NCBI GenBank assembly: GCA_029782295.1
Contig: JAKOVB010000053.1
Location: forward strand, 85,632-149,631
DNA: 64,000 bases
Source of the DNA: Pseudomonadota bacterium
GTDB lineage: Bacteria > Pseudomonadota > Gammaproteobacteria > Burkholderiales > Methylophilaceae
Direction: 5' to 3'
The notes beneath the pieces are model-generated. The model saw only the letters and a program-made list of their open reading frames with translations. It made no database searches and was not told where the DNA came from. Below, in pieces: positions 35,931 through 44,953 of this stretch. The number at the start of each line of letters is the position of its first letter. Positions within the stretch are counted from its first letter, which is position 1. A program made the position numbers and the translations under genes.

Positions 35931-37375
35931 GAGGAGGATTCCATCTCGTTGGGGGGCAGGGATAGCCGGATCCAGGTGCCCTGTCCGGGTTGTGATTCGA
36001 GCACGAAGTTGGCCGCGATGCGATGGGCACGTTCTCGCATAATGCGCAGGCCGACATGGGTATCTCCGGCGTCGCTTGCGGCATCAAATCCGGTCCCATT
36101 GTCTCTCACGCTGATGCGGCATTTACCGTCGTTGACGAGTTCGACGTCGACGCGGCTGGCATGGGCGTGTTTGCGGACGTTGGAAAGCGATTCCTGCAGG
36201 ATGTGCATGACCTGCAGGACATTCTCGGGGCTCAGGTCTGGATCGGTGCCGCGCAAGGAAAACGTGGTGCGGATACCGGTCTGACCCTCGAACTTTTCCA
36301 GAGCGCTCCGGATGGCAGTCGAGAGATCGGTGTCACCGATCCGGGTCCGGAAATGCACCAGCAGCTCCCTGACGTCGTCGTAGCTTTCCTGCACGCCTTC
36401 ACGGATTTGTGCCAATCCCTGCAGGGCCAGCGCGGTCTTGCCTTGCTGCAGGTCTTCCTGCAGCAATTGGACCTGGAGGTTGAGATAGGCCAGGGACTGC
36501 GCAATGCTGTCATGCAGTTCCTGCGCCAGCAGGTTGCGCTCTTGCGAAATCGCCATTTCCCGGTCGCGGGCAGCCAGTTCGCGGTTTTTGGCTTCGACGC
36601 TGCGGGTCTTTTCCTCCACCCGATGTTCCAGCGTTACATACATGTCCTGAAGCTGGTCAGCCATGCGGTTGAAACCTTTGGCCAACGCTCCCAACTCATC
36701 CTGGTTGTTGACTGACAGACGTACGTCGAAGTCAGCTTTCCCCATGCGTTGCAAGCCTTCCTGCAGGCTGGTGATGGGTCGGATGATCATCTTTGAAAAC
36801 AGCGATATCAGCAGCACGGTCCCGGTGATGGCGAGTATGACGAGGCCTATCTGGAACATGCGTAGCAGCGCAGTGGCCCTTGCATTGCTCTTTTCTACCA
36901 TGATGACGAGGTCGTTGATGCCAGACACAAAGCCTTCAACGGCCGGGCGGTAGGCGTCCAGCAATCTTTGTTGCTCCGACGTATCCCGACTGTCGAGAAT
37001 CGACTTGATGCGCGGCTGGATGCTGGTTTGCCAGGCGATGCGCAGATTGGACATTTGTGCCTGGACATCCGGGTCTTTGGGCAGCGAGAGTGGTCTTTGG
37101 GGATCGCCGTGCTCGAGCCCCAGCAGAACCTGCTCGAATTCTGCGACCTTGGATTCGATTTCATGGCGCAACGCTTCGGAGGGCTGTTGCACCTGTTTCG
37201 CCAGCAGGAAAGCGATATGGTAGGAACGCATGCGTTCGCTGCCAGCATCGTTGATGGCAGCCGCGCTGCCTTCCAGACGCCAGGAAACGAAAAGCGTCGA
37301 ACCAATTCCGACCAGCGCGACCACAAAATAGAACATCAGTAGCCCGGTGATTTTTTCGCGGATCCTGATCTGCAT
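35927..37375 (-). CDS. narX: nitrate/nitrite sensor histidine kinase NarX
   Basis: 482 residues. Two membrane helices (about 12-32 and 178-200) flank a periplasmic domain with the P-box-like AAAINDAGSERMRSYHIAFL, the nitrate-binding region of NarX/NarQ. Then come a HAMP linker, a central region and the HisKA_3 phosphosite (AQELHDSIAQSLAYLN; His is the acceptor), and an HATPase with NVRKHAHASRVDV and DNGTGFD. The order and ATGA overlap with narL make a two-component pair. The central cysteine-rich module of E. coli NarX is reduced here. Confidence 0.93.
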   Translation of the reverse strand: MQIRIREKITGLLMFYFVVALVGIGSTLFVSWRLEGSAAAINDAGSERMRSYHIAFLLAKQVQQPSEALRHEIESKVAEFEQVLLGLEHGDPQRPLSLPKDPDVQAQMSNLRIAWQTSIQPRIKSILDSRDTSEQQRLLDAYRPAVEGFVSGINDLVIMVEKSNARATALLRMFQIGLVILAITGTVLLISLFSKMIIRPITSLQEGLQRMGKADFDVRLSVNNQDELGALAKGFNRMADQLQDMYVTLEHRVEEKTRSVEAKNRELAARDREMAISQERNLLAQELHDSIAQSLAYLNLQVQLLQEDLQQGKTALALQGLAQIREGVQESYDDVRELLVHFRTRIGDTDLSTAIRSALEKFEGQTGIRTTFSLRGTDPDLSPENVLQVMHILQESLSNVRKHAHASRVDVELVNDGKCRISVRDNGTGFDAASDAGDTHVGLRIMRERAHRIAANFVLESQPGQGTWIRLSLPPNEMESSS

Positions 37376-37420
37376 GGATTCAACCGAGCGGGGTAAGCAG
37401 TAAAGGGCGTCGCGCCGACA

Positions 37421-38344
37421 TCAGATATCCGCCAGCGTCCGGATATGGGCCGTGGCGCTGTCCGCCAGGGAAATCAGGTCATATCCCCCCTCCAGGGTGG
37501 AGACGATGCGGTCCTGGGCATAACGCCGCGCGATGGCCATGATGTAGCGCGTAACCCAGATATAGTCGTCCCGGATCAGGTTCAGGGAGGCCAGCGGATC
37601 GTCGCGATGCGCATCAAAGCCGGCGGAGATGAAAATCATCTCGGGCCTGAACGCCGACAGGGCCGGTCCGAACTCATGCTCCACCGCATGTCGGAAGGCT
37701 GCACCATCCGCCCCGGCTGCCAGCGGCACGTTGATCATGCGATCGATACGGCTATCCGCGCCGCGGTGCGGGAAGAACGGGTGCTGGAAAGTCGAGCACA
37801 GCATGACCTTCGGATTGTCACGGAAGATGTCCTCGGTTCCATCGCCATGATGGACGTCGAAATCGATGACGGCAGCCCTTTCAATCCCGTGGTGGGTGAG
37901 GGCATGGGCCACGCCGACGGCGACATTGTTGAAAATGCAGAATCCCTCCGCATTGGCGCGGCCGGCGTGGTGGCCGGGGGGGCGCACGCAGCAGAAAGCG
38001 TTGAGGGCCTTGCCGGAAATCACCTTGTCGGTCGCCATGACCACGGCACCTGCGGCGTGCAGGGCTGCTGACAGGGTCATCGGTCCCATGGCGGTGTCCG
38101 GGTCGAGATGCACGATGCCGGCCTGCGGTGCCAGTTCCCGGATGCGACGGATGTAGGCCGGGTCATGCACCCGGGCCAGTTGTTCGTCAGTGGCGAGCGG
38201 TGACTCGAAGTGTTGCAGGTGGTCGTAGACCTGGGCGCCGATCAGCCGGTCCTTGATTGCGGAAATGCGTGCGGGCGATTCGGGGTGGTTGCCGTCCATG
38301 ACGTGCAGCAGGGTGTCGGGATGGCTGATGAAAGCGGTATGCAT
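37421..38344 (-). CDS. histone deacetylase family (class II-like) hydrolase
   Basis: 307 residues, a zinc hydrolase of the arginase/deacetylase fold. Zinc and catalytic residues are in CCVRPPGHHAGRA (catalytic His pair), VIDFDVHHGDGTEDIF (Asp and His zinc ligands) and ISAGFDAHRDDPLASL (Asp ligand), so all appear intact. Bacterial members deacetylate polyamines or small amides; the substrate is unknown. The start at 38344 (MHTAFISHPDTLLHV) follows AGGAACGA; a longer frame from 38482 covers the rsgA end. Eleven bases downstream of rsgA, so probably co-transcribed. Confidence 0.92.
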   Translation of the reverse strand: MHTAFISHPDTLLHVMDGNHPESPARISAIKDRLIGAQVYDHLQHFESPLATDEQLARVHDPAYIRRIRELAPQAGIVHLDPDTAMGPMTLSAALHAAGAVVMATDKVISGKALNAFCCVRPPGHHAGRANAEGFCIFNNVAVGVAHALTHHGIERAAVIDFDVHHGDGTEDIFRDNPKVMLCSTFQHPFFPHRGADSRIDRMINVPLAAGADGAAFRHAVEHEFGPALSAFRPEMIFISAGFDAHRDDPLASLNLIRDDYIWVTRYIMAIARRYAQDRIVSTLEGGYDLISLADSATAHIRTLADI

Positions 38345-38355
38345 GGTGCTCGTTC

Positions 38356-39228
38356 CTACGCGATCTCCGAAAGCAGTTTCTGATAGGCCTGAAGCCTGAT
38401 AGTGCTGATTTTGCCACTTTTGACCGCGTTGAGGATGGCGCAATCGGGTTCCTGCAGATGGCGGCAGTTGTTGAAGCGGCATTTGCCGAGGAAAGGGCGG
38501 AACTCGATGAAAGCCATTTCCATTTCGTCCGGGGTCAGATGATTGAGCCCGAATTCCTGCAAGCCAGGAGAGTCGATGAGGTGGCTGTCCTGGTCCAGAT
38601 GGTAAAGACGGGCCGAAGTGGTGGTGTGCTTGCCGCTGTCGAGCACATCCGAGACTTCCTGCGTCCGTGACTTGGCCTCTGGCACCAGCGCGTTGACCAG
38701 CGTGGATTTGCCCATGCCGGATTGACCCACCAGCACGCTGGTATGGCCTTGCAGCCTGGGGCGAAGCGCACTGGCATCCTCCAGCGCGGACAAAGTCTGT
38801 ACCGGGTAGCCCAGCGACTGGTATAGCGCAAGTTTTTCCAGGGCAGCCGGGGTCTCCGGCAGATCGCTCTTGTTGAGCAGGATGAGTGCCTTGATCCCGG
38901 CGGCTTCCGCGGCAACCAGGCAGCGGTTGAGCAGGTCCTCGTAAAAGCTGGGGACGGCCGCCAGCACGATCACCACCTGGGTGACGTTGGCGGCCAGGTA
39001 CTTCTTGCGGAAATCGTTGCTGCGATAAAGCAGGCTGCTGCGCGGCAGTTGGGTTTCAACCACGCCTTCGTTGTCCGCGGTCAGCTTGATTTCGACATGG
39101 TCGCCGCAGGCAAGATCCCCCTTCTTCCCGCGTGTGACGCAACTGATCTGGCGGCCGTCGGTCAGTTCGACGTCATAACGCTTGCCGAAGGCGGCGATGA
39201 TCAGTCCGTGCAAGAGCGGGGCGTTCAT
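38356..39228 (-). CDS. rsgA: ribosome small subunit-dependent GTPase RsgA
   Basis: 290 residues; acts in 30S maturation. An N-terminal OB domain (VELTDGRQISCVTRGKKGDLACGDHVEI in parts) is followed by a circularly permuted GTPase: G4 NKSD precedes G1 GQSGMGKSTLVNAL, with G3 DSPGLQEFGL. The C-terminal zinc knuckle has CRFNNCRHLQEPDC. This matches YjeQ, although shorter than E. coli's 350 residues, as usual for betaproteobacteria. It is also the usual neighbour of orn and an M48 peptidase in this group, but here other genes intervene. Confidence 0.96.
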   Translation of the reverse strand: MNAPLLHGLIIAAFGKRYDVELTDGRQISCVTRGKKGDLACGDHVEIKLTADNEGVVETQLPRSSLLYRSNDFRKKYLAANVTQVVIVLAAVPSFYEDLLNRCLVAAEAAGIKALILLNKSDLPETPAALEKLALYQSLGYPVQTLSALEDASALRPRLQGHTSVLVGQSGMGKSTLVNALVPEAKSRTQEVSDVLDSGKHTTTSARLYHLDQDSHLIDSPGLQEFGLNHLTPDEMEMAFIEFRPFLGKCRFNNCRHLQEPDCAILNAVKSGKISTIRLQAYQKLLSEIA

Positions 39229-39344
39229 CGGCCGGCCTGTATTGCAGCCGGGGGGGAGGGCATGGGGTCGAGAGCGTGCAGCGGATGGAAGTTCATGGGA
39301 AGTGTATACATGAGTTCGGAGATGACAGTCAATCCGCGAAGGCC

Positions 39345-40238
39345 TTAAAAGAACTCGGCCATGATGAAGTCTTCCAGGCCGTCATTGTCTTCCGGGCGGG
39401 CAGACAGCACGACGACCCGCTGCAGGCGTTGGGAATCCCAGTTGAAATTCCCGCTGTAATGGCGGCGGATGATCTCGATCATTTTCTGCACGATCTTGCG
39501 CTTGATGTCTTCGTCAGGCATGGCTTCCACCTGAATGACCTCGCTGCGGGCGTTGCTGGCACTGGTGGTCCATCCCCTGAAAATGAACTGGGCATGGCTG
39601 GGTGCAAGATTGATGATGGTGAAGATGCCGCTGGTGCCGGTTTGCAGGTTGCGTTTGATGATCTCGTTACGACGTTCGTCTTCGGTCGGAGCGCGCTCCC
39701 TCGGGGCGGCTTCCGCGTTATCGCGTTCCGTTCCGGCCTCGGCCTGTCGCCGACGTTCCCGCATCATGGCCATATAGCTCATCATGTCCGTCGGCGCCCC
39801 CGGAGAGGTTGGCGCAGGCGCGGGTGCGGCAGGCTTGGGCGTTGGCGGGCTTTCTGCCGGAAGCCGCAACGGCGACGCCTCCGCGGACATGACCTTGGGC
39901 GCCTCAGGAGGCTTGGCAGTGTTCTGCGTCCTGACCGGGTGGGGCTTGCGTGGTAGCGGCGTTGGGGGCTCCACCGGCAAGGGAGCGGGCTGTGGTGGCT
40001 TGATCAGGGGCTTTTCAAGACTGAGCTCCATGACGATGGGCGGAGCCTCTGGCGCAGCTTGCTGCATTTCCAACTGGTGTTTCTGGTAGGTGATAAACAG
40101 GACGATGTGGATCAGGATCGAGAAGATGGCCGCCGCCAGCATGTGGCGGTCGAGCCGGATATGGATGGCGATGTCCCGTTTTCCTGCGGGGCTGAGACGC
40201 CATTCTGGCGTCGGGTTGGGGAAAAGTGGGCGGTACAT
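39345..40238 (-). CDS. membrane-anchored Pro-rich protein, TonB-like architecture, unknown function
   Basis: 297 residues. One membrane helix at about 33-52 (MLAAAIFSILIHIVLFIT), then a proline-rich spacer (about 60-160, repeated PTPLPRKP/PAPLPVEPP elements) and a C-terminal domain of about 110 residues (from NEIIKRNLQTGTSGIF to the end). This is the layout of TonB/TolA energy transducers. However, the C-terminal domain does not show the TonB motif (YPxxA...G), and no ExbB/ExbD lies next to it. It may be an unrecognised TonB-like or TolA-like family. The start at 40238 has no strong ribosome site. Confidence 0.7.
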   Translation of the reverse strand: MYRPLFPNPTPEWRLSPAGKRDIAIHIRLDRHMLAAAIFSILIHIVLFITYQKHQLEMQQAAPEAPPIVMELSLEKPLIKPPQPAPLPVEPPTPLPRKPHPVRTQNTAKPPEAPKVMSAEASPLRLPAESPPTPKPAAPAPAPTSPGAPTDMMSYMAMMRERRRQAEAGTERDNAEAAPRERAPTEDERRNEIIKRNLQTGTSGIFTIINLAPSHAQFIFRGWTTSASNARSEVIQVEAMPDEDIKRKIVQKMIEIIRRHYSGNFNWDSQRLQRVVVLSARPEDNDGLEDFIMAEFF

Positions 40239-40280
40239 GGCAATTCAGGCGTGGTCAGGACGCGGTCAAGGTACCTCGGG

Positions 40281-40736
40281 TCACGCAGCCTGCACGGCGA
40301 TCTTGAACACGGCCTTGCGGATGGAGCCGTTACCCACCAGGGGCGCATGGGCATCTTCCGGGAAGAAGATGCAGAACGATCCCGCTGGCGTGGTCACCCA
40401 GGCGTCGGCAGGGTCGTGGAAGAAACGGATGTCCTTTTCCACCAGATAGTCACTGACCGGGGCATGGCAGTCCTGCAGCGGTTTCCACCCCATTTCGTCC
40501 ACCCCTTCCAGCACCAGCTGAATGTCGATGTACCTGCGGTGGCATTCCAGTTGCGCCTCCTCTCGGGAGCGTGCCTGCAACTGCTGGATGACGACAAACA
40601 GCTCGTCGCCTAGGATACGGTGCCGGCCGGGAGGAAGGGCACTGAGGTCCTGCGTGCGCATGAAGTCGAAGGCCATGGCGAACAAAGGGTGCAGTCCCGC
40701 ATAGCGGTCCGCATTGGAGAGCGTGTCGAGGATCAT
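40281..40736 (-). CDS. YhcH/YjgK/YiaL family protein (DUF386 cupin-like)
   Basis: 151 residues. The DUF386 signatures are RHRILGDELFVVIQQ, HRRYIDIQLVLEGVDEMGW and FCIFFPEDAHAPLVGNG. The family is cupin-like and metal-binding; members are linked to sialic acid and glycan metabolism, but no such genes occur nearby. It begins ten bases after the ycaO stop and ends 42 before the Pro-rich protein, so it is likely part of the ycaO operon. Confidence 0.88.
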   Translation of the reverse strand: MILDTLSNADRYAGLHPLFAMAFDFMRTQDLSALPPGRHRILGDELFVVIQQLQARSREEAQLECHRRYIDIQLVLEGVDEMGWKPLQDCHAPVSDYLVEKDIRFFHDPADAWVTTPAGSFCIFFPEDAHAPLVGNGSIRKAVFKIAVQAA

Positions 40737-40745
40737 GGGATCAAG

Positions 40746-42458
40746 TTAATGCCAGACTTTGCGATAGGCCTCCAGCAGACGTCGGTGCATGTTGCTGCCT
40801 TCCATGTCTGCGCCCAGGGAATTGAGGCCGAAGAAGAATTCCTTCCGGTCGAGCAGGGCGTGCGCCTGCCGTAGCGTTTCTGCCCCGTACATCAGCTTCA
40901 GGCTGGATTCGAAAGGTGTGGTGTCCTCCAACTGCACCATGTCGCTGATGCAACGGTAAACACGCTGGCGATGAGCGTCGAGTTGCCCGAACTGGCTGAT
41001 CCAGGTGCAGCCTTCCAGGATCGTGTCATCGTCACCGATGGCAAGGCCGAGCAGTGCCTTCAGTTCTCCCACGCGCAGGTCTGCCCAGGCTGTGCCCGGG
41101 TCCGCGCACAGGCCGATCAGCGTCGTCACCGGCAGGCTGTCGGCCAGGTCGAGTTCCAGCAGGGTGTCGAGCAGATCTTCGCATTCTTCCCCGCTTAATT
41201 CCTGGATCCGCAGTAACGCCGGACGCACGAGATTCCCGACGGTGTTGTTTTCCCATTGCAGTTCCTCGATCGGATAGATCTCGGACATGCCTGGCACGAA
41301 AATGCGGCAGGCGTAGACGCCAAGATGGGTGAAGTCGGCGATATAGATGTCATGGCCGCTGGCGTGGATGGTGTCCACGCACCAGTGATAATCCTCCTCC
41401 GTGGTCGTGCTGAAATTCCAGTCCACGAATTCGAAGTCAGGCGTGTCACTGAGGAAGTTCCAGCTCACTACGCCACTGGAATCCACGAAATGGATTTCCA
41501 GGTTCTGCGCGTCGGCGATTTCATCCATGTCGAATCCAGGGGCAGGGAAATCCTTCAGCGCGTTGAGTGCCCGGCCCTGCAGCAGTTCGGTCAGGGCACG
41601 TTCCAGGGCGACTTCGAAGCGCGGATGGGCCCCGAAGCTGGCGAACAATCCCTGGTCCTCCGGGTGGAGCAGCGTCACGCACATGACCGGGTACCGGCCG
41701 CCCAGGGACGCGTCCTTGACCAGGATGCCGAATCCTGCATCGCGCAACCCACGGATACCGGCCGCGATACGCGGATAACGGTTGATCACTTCCTCCGGTA
41801 CATCCGGCAGGCACAGTCCTTCACGGATGATGCGGAACTTGATATCACGCTCGAAAATTTCCGACAGCGCCTGTGTCCGTGCCTCCATCAGGGTGTTGCC
41901 GGCCGACATGCCATTGCTGACGTAGAGGTTCCCGATGAGGTTGACCGGAAACAGCACGGGCTGGCCATCGCGCAAACGCTGGTAAGGGATGGCGCAGATG
42001 CCGCGTTCGGCGTTACCCGAATTCAGGTCGATCAGGTCACCTGCAGGGACAGCCTGGTCAGGGTTGTAAAACTTCTGCAGCTCCGGGGTCAGGAGGGAAC
42101 TTGGCCAGGCCTCGTCTGTGACGGGGAACCATTGCTCATTAGGGTAGTGGACGAATTCCTTATGGCTGATCGTTTCACCCAGGTAGAAATGCGTCCAGAA
42201 ATAATTGGTACTGAGGCGCTCGAAATATTCGCCCAGCGCGCTGGCGCGTGCGGCCAGCTGAGAGGCCCCTTTGCCGTTGCTGAACAGGCGCGGGCAGTCG
42301 CGGTCGCTGACGTGTACCGACCAGATGTTTTCAATTTCATTCAGCCATGAGCGTTCCTCGACCACGATACCGAGGCTGTCAAGCTTGCCCTGCAGGGTGC
42401 GGATGGAGGACTCGAGCGAGGCATCCTTACTGGGGATGAAAGTTTCTGAGGAGGTCAT
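40746..42458 (-). CDS. ycaO: YcaO-domain protein, E. coli YcaO-type
   Basis: 570 residues, close to E. coli YcaO (586). The YcaO ATP-binding core is visible in SNGKGASQLAARASALGEYFERLS and GNAERGICAIPYQRL. The C-terminal part, after about residue 400, has the TPR-like region. YcaO enzymes activate amide backbones with ATP. E. coli YcaO is connected to beta-methylthiolation of ribosomal protein S12 with RimO; RimO is not in the window. There is no precursor peptide or dehydrogenase gene nearby, so a RiPP role is unlikely. Confidence 0.93.
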   Translation of the reverse strand: MTSSETFIPSKDASLESSIRTLQGKLDSLGIVVEERSWLNEIENIWSVHVSDRDCPRLFSNGKGASQLAARASALGEYFERLSTNYFWTHFYLGETISHKEFVHYPNEQWFPVTDEAWPSSLLTPELQKFYNPDQAVPAGDLIDLNSGNAERGICAIPYQRLRDGQPVLFPVNLIGNLYVSNGMSAGNTLMEARTQALSEIFERDIKFRIIREGLCLPDVPEEVINRYPRIAAGIRGLRDAGFGILVKDASLGGRYPVMCVTLLHPEDQGLFASFGAHPRFEVALERALTELLQGRALNALKDFPAPGFDMDEIADAQNLEIHFVDSSGVVSWNFLSDTPDFEFVDWNFSTTTEEDYHWCVDTIHASGHDIYIADFTHLGVYACRIFVPGMSEIYPIEELQWENNTVGNLVRPALLRIQELSGEECEDLLDTLLELDLADSLPVTTLIGLCADPGTAWADLRVGELKALLGLAIGDDDTILEGCTWISQFGQLDAHRQRVYRCISDMVQLEDTTPFESSLKLMYGAETLRQAHALLDRKEFFFGLNSLGADMEGSNMHRRLLEAYRKVWH

Positions 42459-42587
42459 GGCGGATGCTCGTAAAAGAAGGGCGACAGGATATCAGGCTGG
42501 CACGGGGCTGCGCATGGAAATTTGCAGGCGATGACAGACCATGGCAGCCGGAAACGGTCAGGGTCCGCTCCGGCTGGGAATGGCAAC

Positions 42588-42905
42588 TTACTTGTCGAAC
42601 TTGTAGTAAGTCTTGTTGAGGTAGCTTGCGACGTGCAGTTCTTCGTCTTCGAACCACTTCAGGCCGAGATTGGTGTTGCAGTTGCGAATCTGTGCGATGA
42701 GGCCTTTGGCGGATTTGACGCGGTGATCCTCACGCGTGTAGATGCTGGAGCCATCGCCGCCATAGCTGGATGCATGGCAGGAGACGCAATGCTTTTCCAC
42801 CATTTGCTTGCCGATCTTGGCATCCCCTGCGGCGAAAGGATCGCCGGCCGTGGCGCTGGTGCTTGCCAGACCGATCGCTCCAAGAAATATCATTCTAATC
42901 AACAT
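42588..42905 (-). CDS. small exported c-type cytochrome, SHP-like (no Met ligand)
   Basis: 105 residues with a signal peptide (cleavage near TAG, residue 20). A single haem site KHCVSCHAS (C40, C43, H44) is present. There is no methionine anywhere after the haem motif, so the usual distal ligand is missing. Instead IRNCNTNLG (residues 73-81) resembles the RNCN motif of sphaeroides haem protein, which binds haem with Asn and can bind NO or O2. The gene starts ten bases after the M48 protease stop and lies upstream of ycaO on the same strand. Function in gas sensing or electron transfer is inference. Confidence 0.85.
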   Translation of the reverse strand: MLIRMIFLGAIGLASTSATAGDPFAAGDAKIGKQMVEKHCVSCHASSYGGDGSSIYTREDHRVKSAKGLIAQIRNCNTNLGLKWFEDEELHVASYLNKTYYKFDK

Positions 42906-42915
42906 ATTGTTCTCC

Positions 42916-44157
42916 TTATGCGGCTTCCAGTTTGGCGATGCGGATGCTGGCGGGTGGATGTGAATCGTAGAACGCGGAATGCAGCGGGTCCGGCGTCAAG
43001 GTCGAGGCGTTGTCTCGGTACAGCTTTACCAGCGCTTCGACCAGGTGTCTGGCGCTGGAGTGGGCAGCGGCGTAGGCGTCAGCTTCGAATTCGTTCTTGC
43101 GGGCATAGCCGGACATCAGCGGGCGCAACAGGAACATGAACACCGGGCTGACCAGCAGGAACAGCAACAGCGCCATATGGTTGCTTGGCGTGGTAACGCC
43201 CAGGCCGGTAAAGAACCATGCCTGGCCAACCAGCCAGCCCAGCAGGGCCAGTCCGGCGAAACTCAGTGCAAACATCAGCGCGATCCGCTTGATCACATGA
43301 TGGTGACGGAAGTGACCGAGTTCGTGGGCCAGCACGGCTTCGATTTCGTCTGCATCCAGGCGCTCCAGCAGGGTGTCGAAGAACACCACGCGCTTGCTGG
43401 CGCCGAAGCCGGTGAAATAGGCGTTGCCGTGGCTGCTGCGGGTGGATCCGTCCATGACGAACAGGCCCTGTGACTTGAAGCCGCATTTGGTCAGCAGGGT
43501 TTCGATGCGCACTTTCAGCCCCTCGTCTGCCAACGGCTGGAATTTGTTGAACAGCGGCGCGATGAAGGTCGGGTAGATCGCCAGCATCAGCAGGTTGAAC
43601 ACCGACCACACCACCCACAGGTACAGCCACCACGCACTTCCGGCGCCACGCATCAGCCAAAGTGCCGCGAACAGGAGCGGCAAGCCGAGCGCGAGTCCGA
43701 CCAGTGCGTTTTTCACGAGATCGCTGACGAACATGGCGCGCGACATCTTGTTGAAGCCGAAGCGTGCGTCGATTACGAAGGCCTTGTAGTAGTCCATCGG
43801 GACATCTACCAGGCTGCTGATCAGAAAAGCACTCAGAATCACCAGTACGCCGCGCAGCAGTTCATGGTCGGGCAGCACGGATTGCCAGCTGGTATCCAGC
43901 CATTGCAGGATGCCCCCGAGCGTCAGGGCCAGCAGCAGGGCCGCCTGTACGATGCCTTCGACCATCACCAGCCGGGTTTTGGCCGAGGAGTAATCGGCAG
44001 CCTTCTGGTGGGCATCCAGGCTGATGCTTGCGGCAAACGCCGCTGGAACCTGCTGGCGATGCGCCTGCACATGTGCAACGTGGCGCTGTCCCAGCCACAG
44101 GCGGATCAGGACGGTGGCGGCGAGTAGGGTGAGGAACAAGGTCGTGAAGATGGTCAT
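42916..44157 (-). CDS. M48 family metalloprotease (Ste24/CAAX protease-like)
   Basis: 413 residues with several membrane helices. The zinc motif [16 protein letters not shown] (HExxH) is around residue 275-290, and the third ligand Glu follows in [13 protein letters not shown], the Ste24/FACE-1 pattern. It should cleave membrane or prenylated-like proteins; bacterial substrates are unknown. Start at 44157 ([12 protein letters not shown]); two upstream residues arise only by using a TTG. Divergent from orn, the usual arrangement in betaproteobacteria. Confidence 0.93.
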   Translation of the reverse strand: MTIFTTLFLTLLAATVLIRLWLGQRHVAHVQAHRQQVPAAFAASISLDAHQKAADYSSAKTRLVMVEGIVQAALLLALTLGGILQWLDTSWQSVLPDHELLRGVLVILSAFLISSLVDVPMDYYKAFVIDARFGFNKMSRAMFVSDLVKNALVGLALGLPLLFAALWLMRGAGSAWWLYLWVVWSVFNLLMLAIYPTFIAPLFNKFQPLADEGLKVRIETLLTKCGFKSQGLFVMDGSTRSSHGNAYFTGFGASKRVVFFDTLLERLDADEIEAVLAHELGHFRHHHVIKRIALMFALSFAGLALLGWLVGQAWFFTGLGVTTPSNHMALLLFLLVSPVFMFLLRPLMSGYARKNEFEADAYAAAHSSARHLVEALVKLYRDNASTLTPDPLHSAFYDSHPPASIRIAKLEAA

Positions 44158-44216
44158 GGTCAATATCAGGTAAAATCAATGCTTTTTTTGAGCTGCAAAC
44201 CGCAGGAAGGTTCATT

Positions 44217-44768
44217 ATGGCACAAGACAATAACAATCTGATTTGGGTCGACATGGAAATGAGCGGCCTGCTGCCGGATAGCGACGTCATCCTCGAACTG
44301 GCTGCCGTAGTGACGGATTCCGAACTGAACGTGATTGCAGAATCGCCTGTGTTCGTTGTGCACCAGTCGGATGAAGTGCTGGATGGCATGGATGCGTGGA
44401 ACAAGGGCACCCATGGCAAGTCCGGCCTGATCGACAAGGTCAAGGCCTCCACTCTGAGCGAAGCCGAGGCAGAAGCGCAGATGATCGAATTCCTGAAACA
44501 GTACGTGCCGGCCAGCAAGTCTCCGATGTGCGGCAACTCCATCGGGCAGGATCGACGATTCATGGCCAACTACATGCCCAAGCTGGAAGCCTATTTCCAT
44601 TACCGCAACCTGGATGTCAGCACCCTCAAGGAACTCGCCCGCCGCTGGAGACCGAAGCTGTATGACGGCTTCAAGAAGGCTAACTCCCATACCGCCCTGG
44701 CCGACATCTACGAGTCCATCGACGAACTGAAATACTACCGCGAGCATTTCATCAGGATGGAAGAGTAA
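44217..44768 (+). CDS. orn: oligoribonuclease
   Basis: 183 residues; degrades nano-RNAs, including pGpG from c-di-GMP turnover. DEDDh motifs: WVDMEMSGL (Asp, Glu), [16 protein letters not shown] (Asp), [14 protein letters not shown] (His, Asp). Length matches E. coli Orn (181). The ATG follows CAGGAAGG. A candidate -10 TAAAAT lies at 44171-44176 without a clear -35. Two c-di-GMP enzymes elsewhere in the window could supply its substrate. Confidence 0.97.
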   Translation: MAQDNNNLIWVDMEMSGLLPDSDVILELAAVVTDSELNVIAESPVFVVHQSDEVLDGMDAWNKGTHGKSGLIDKVKASTLSEAEAEAQMIEFLKQYVPASKSPMCGNSIGQDRRFMANYMPKLEAYFHYRNLDVSTLKELARRWRPKLYDGFKKANSHTALADIYESIDELKYYREHFIRMEE

Positions 44769-44897
44769 AAAAGAGGGCGCCAGGAGGCGCCCGAAGGGAG
44801 GAGATTTTAGCTTTGGAGAAAGCTCGCTTATACATAAGCAATACGTGTGCCAACTGAAGCTTTTATCATTCTGAACGTTTCCTGTTACAGAAATATG

Positions 44898-44928
44898 AAA
44901 AAACCCCGATGATGAGTCGGGGTTTTTT
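44898..44928. terminator. bidirectional terminator between orn and glgA
   Basis: AAAAAACCCCGA (44898-44909) and TCGGGGTTTTTT (44917-44928) form a 12-base perfect stem with a seven-base loop and T runs on both strands. A further GGGCGCC-AGGA-GGCGCCC hairpin (44776-44793) lies directly after orn but lacks a T run. Confidence 0.9.
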
Positions 44929-44953
44929 CATTTTGGCAAGCGCTCGGGCTATC

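Noticed and set aside
40746..42458. RiPP biosynthesis cluster around ycaO
   Set aside because: No precursor peptide, dehydrogenase or exporter nearby, and the protein matches the long E. coli-type YcaO rather than RiPP cyclodehydratases.
42545..42576. Terminator between the cytochrome and ycaO genes
   Set aside because: Eight-base arms (CAGCCGGA/TCCGGCTG) with a 16-base loop but no T run on the minus strand.
44776..44793. Terminator directly after orn
   Set aside because: The hairpin is good but is not followed by a T run. The complete terminator is at 44898-44928.
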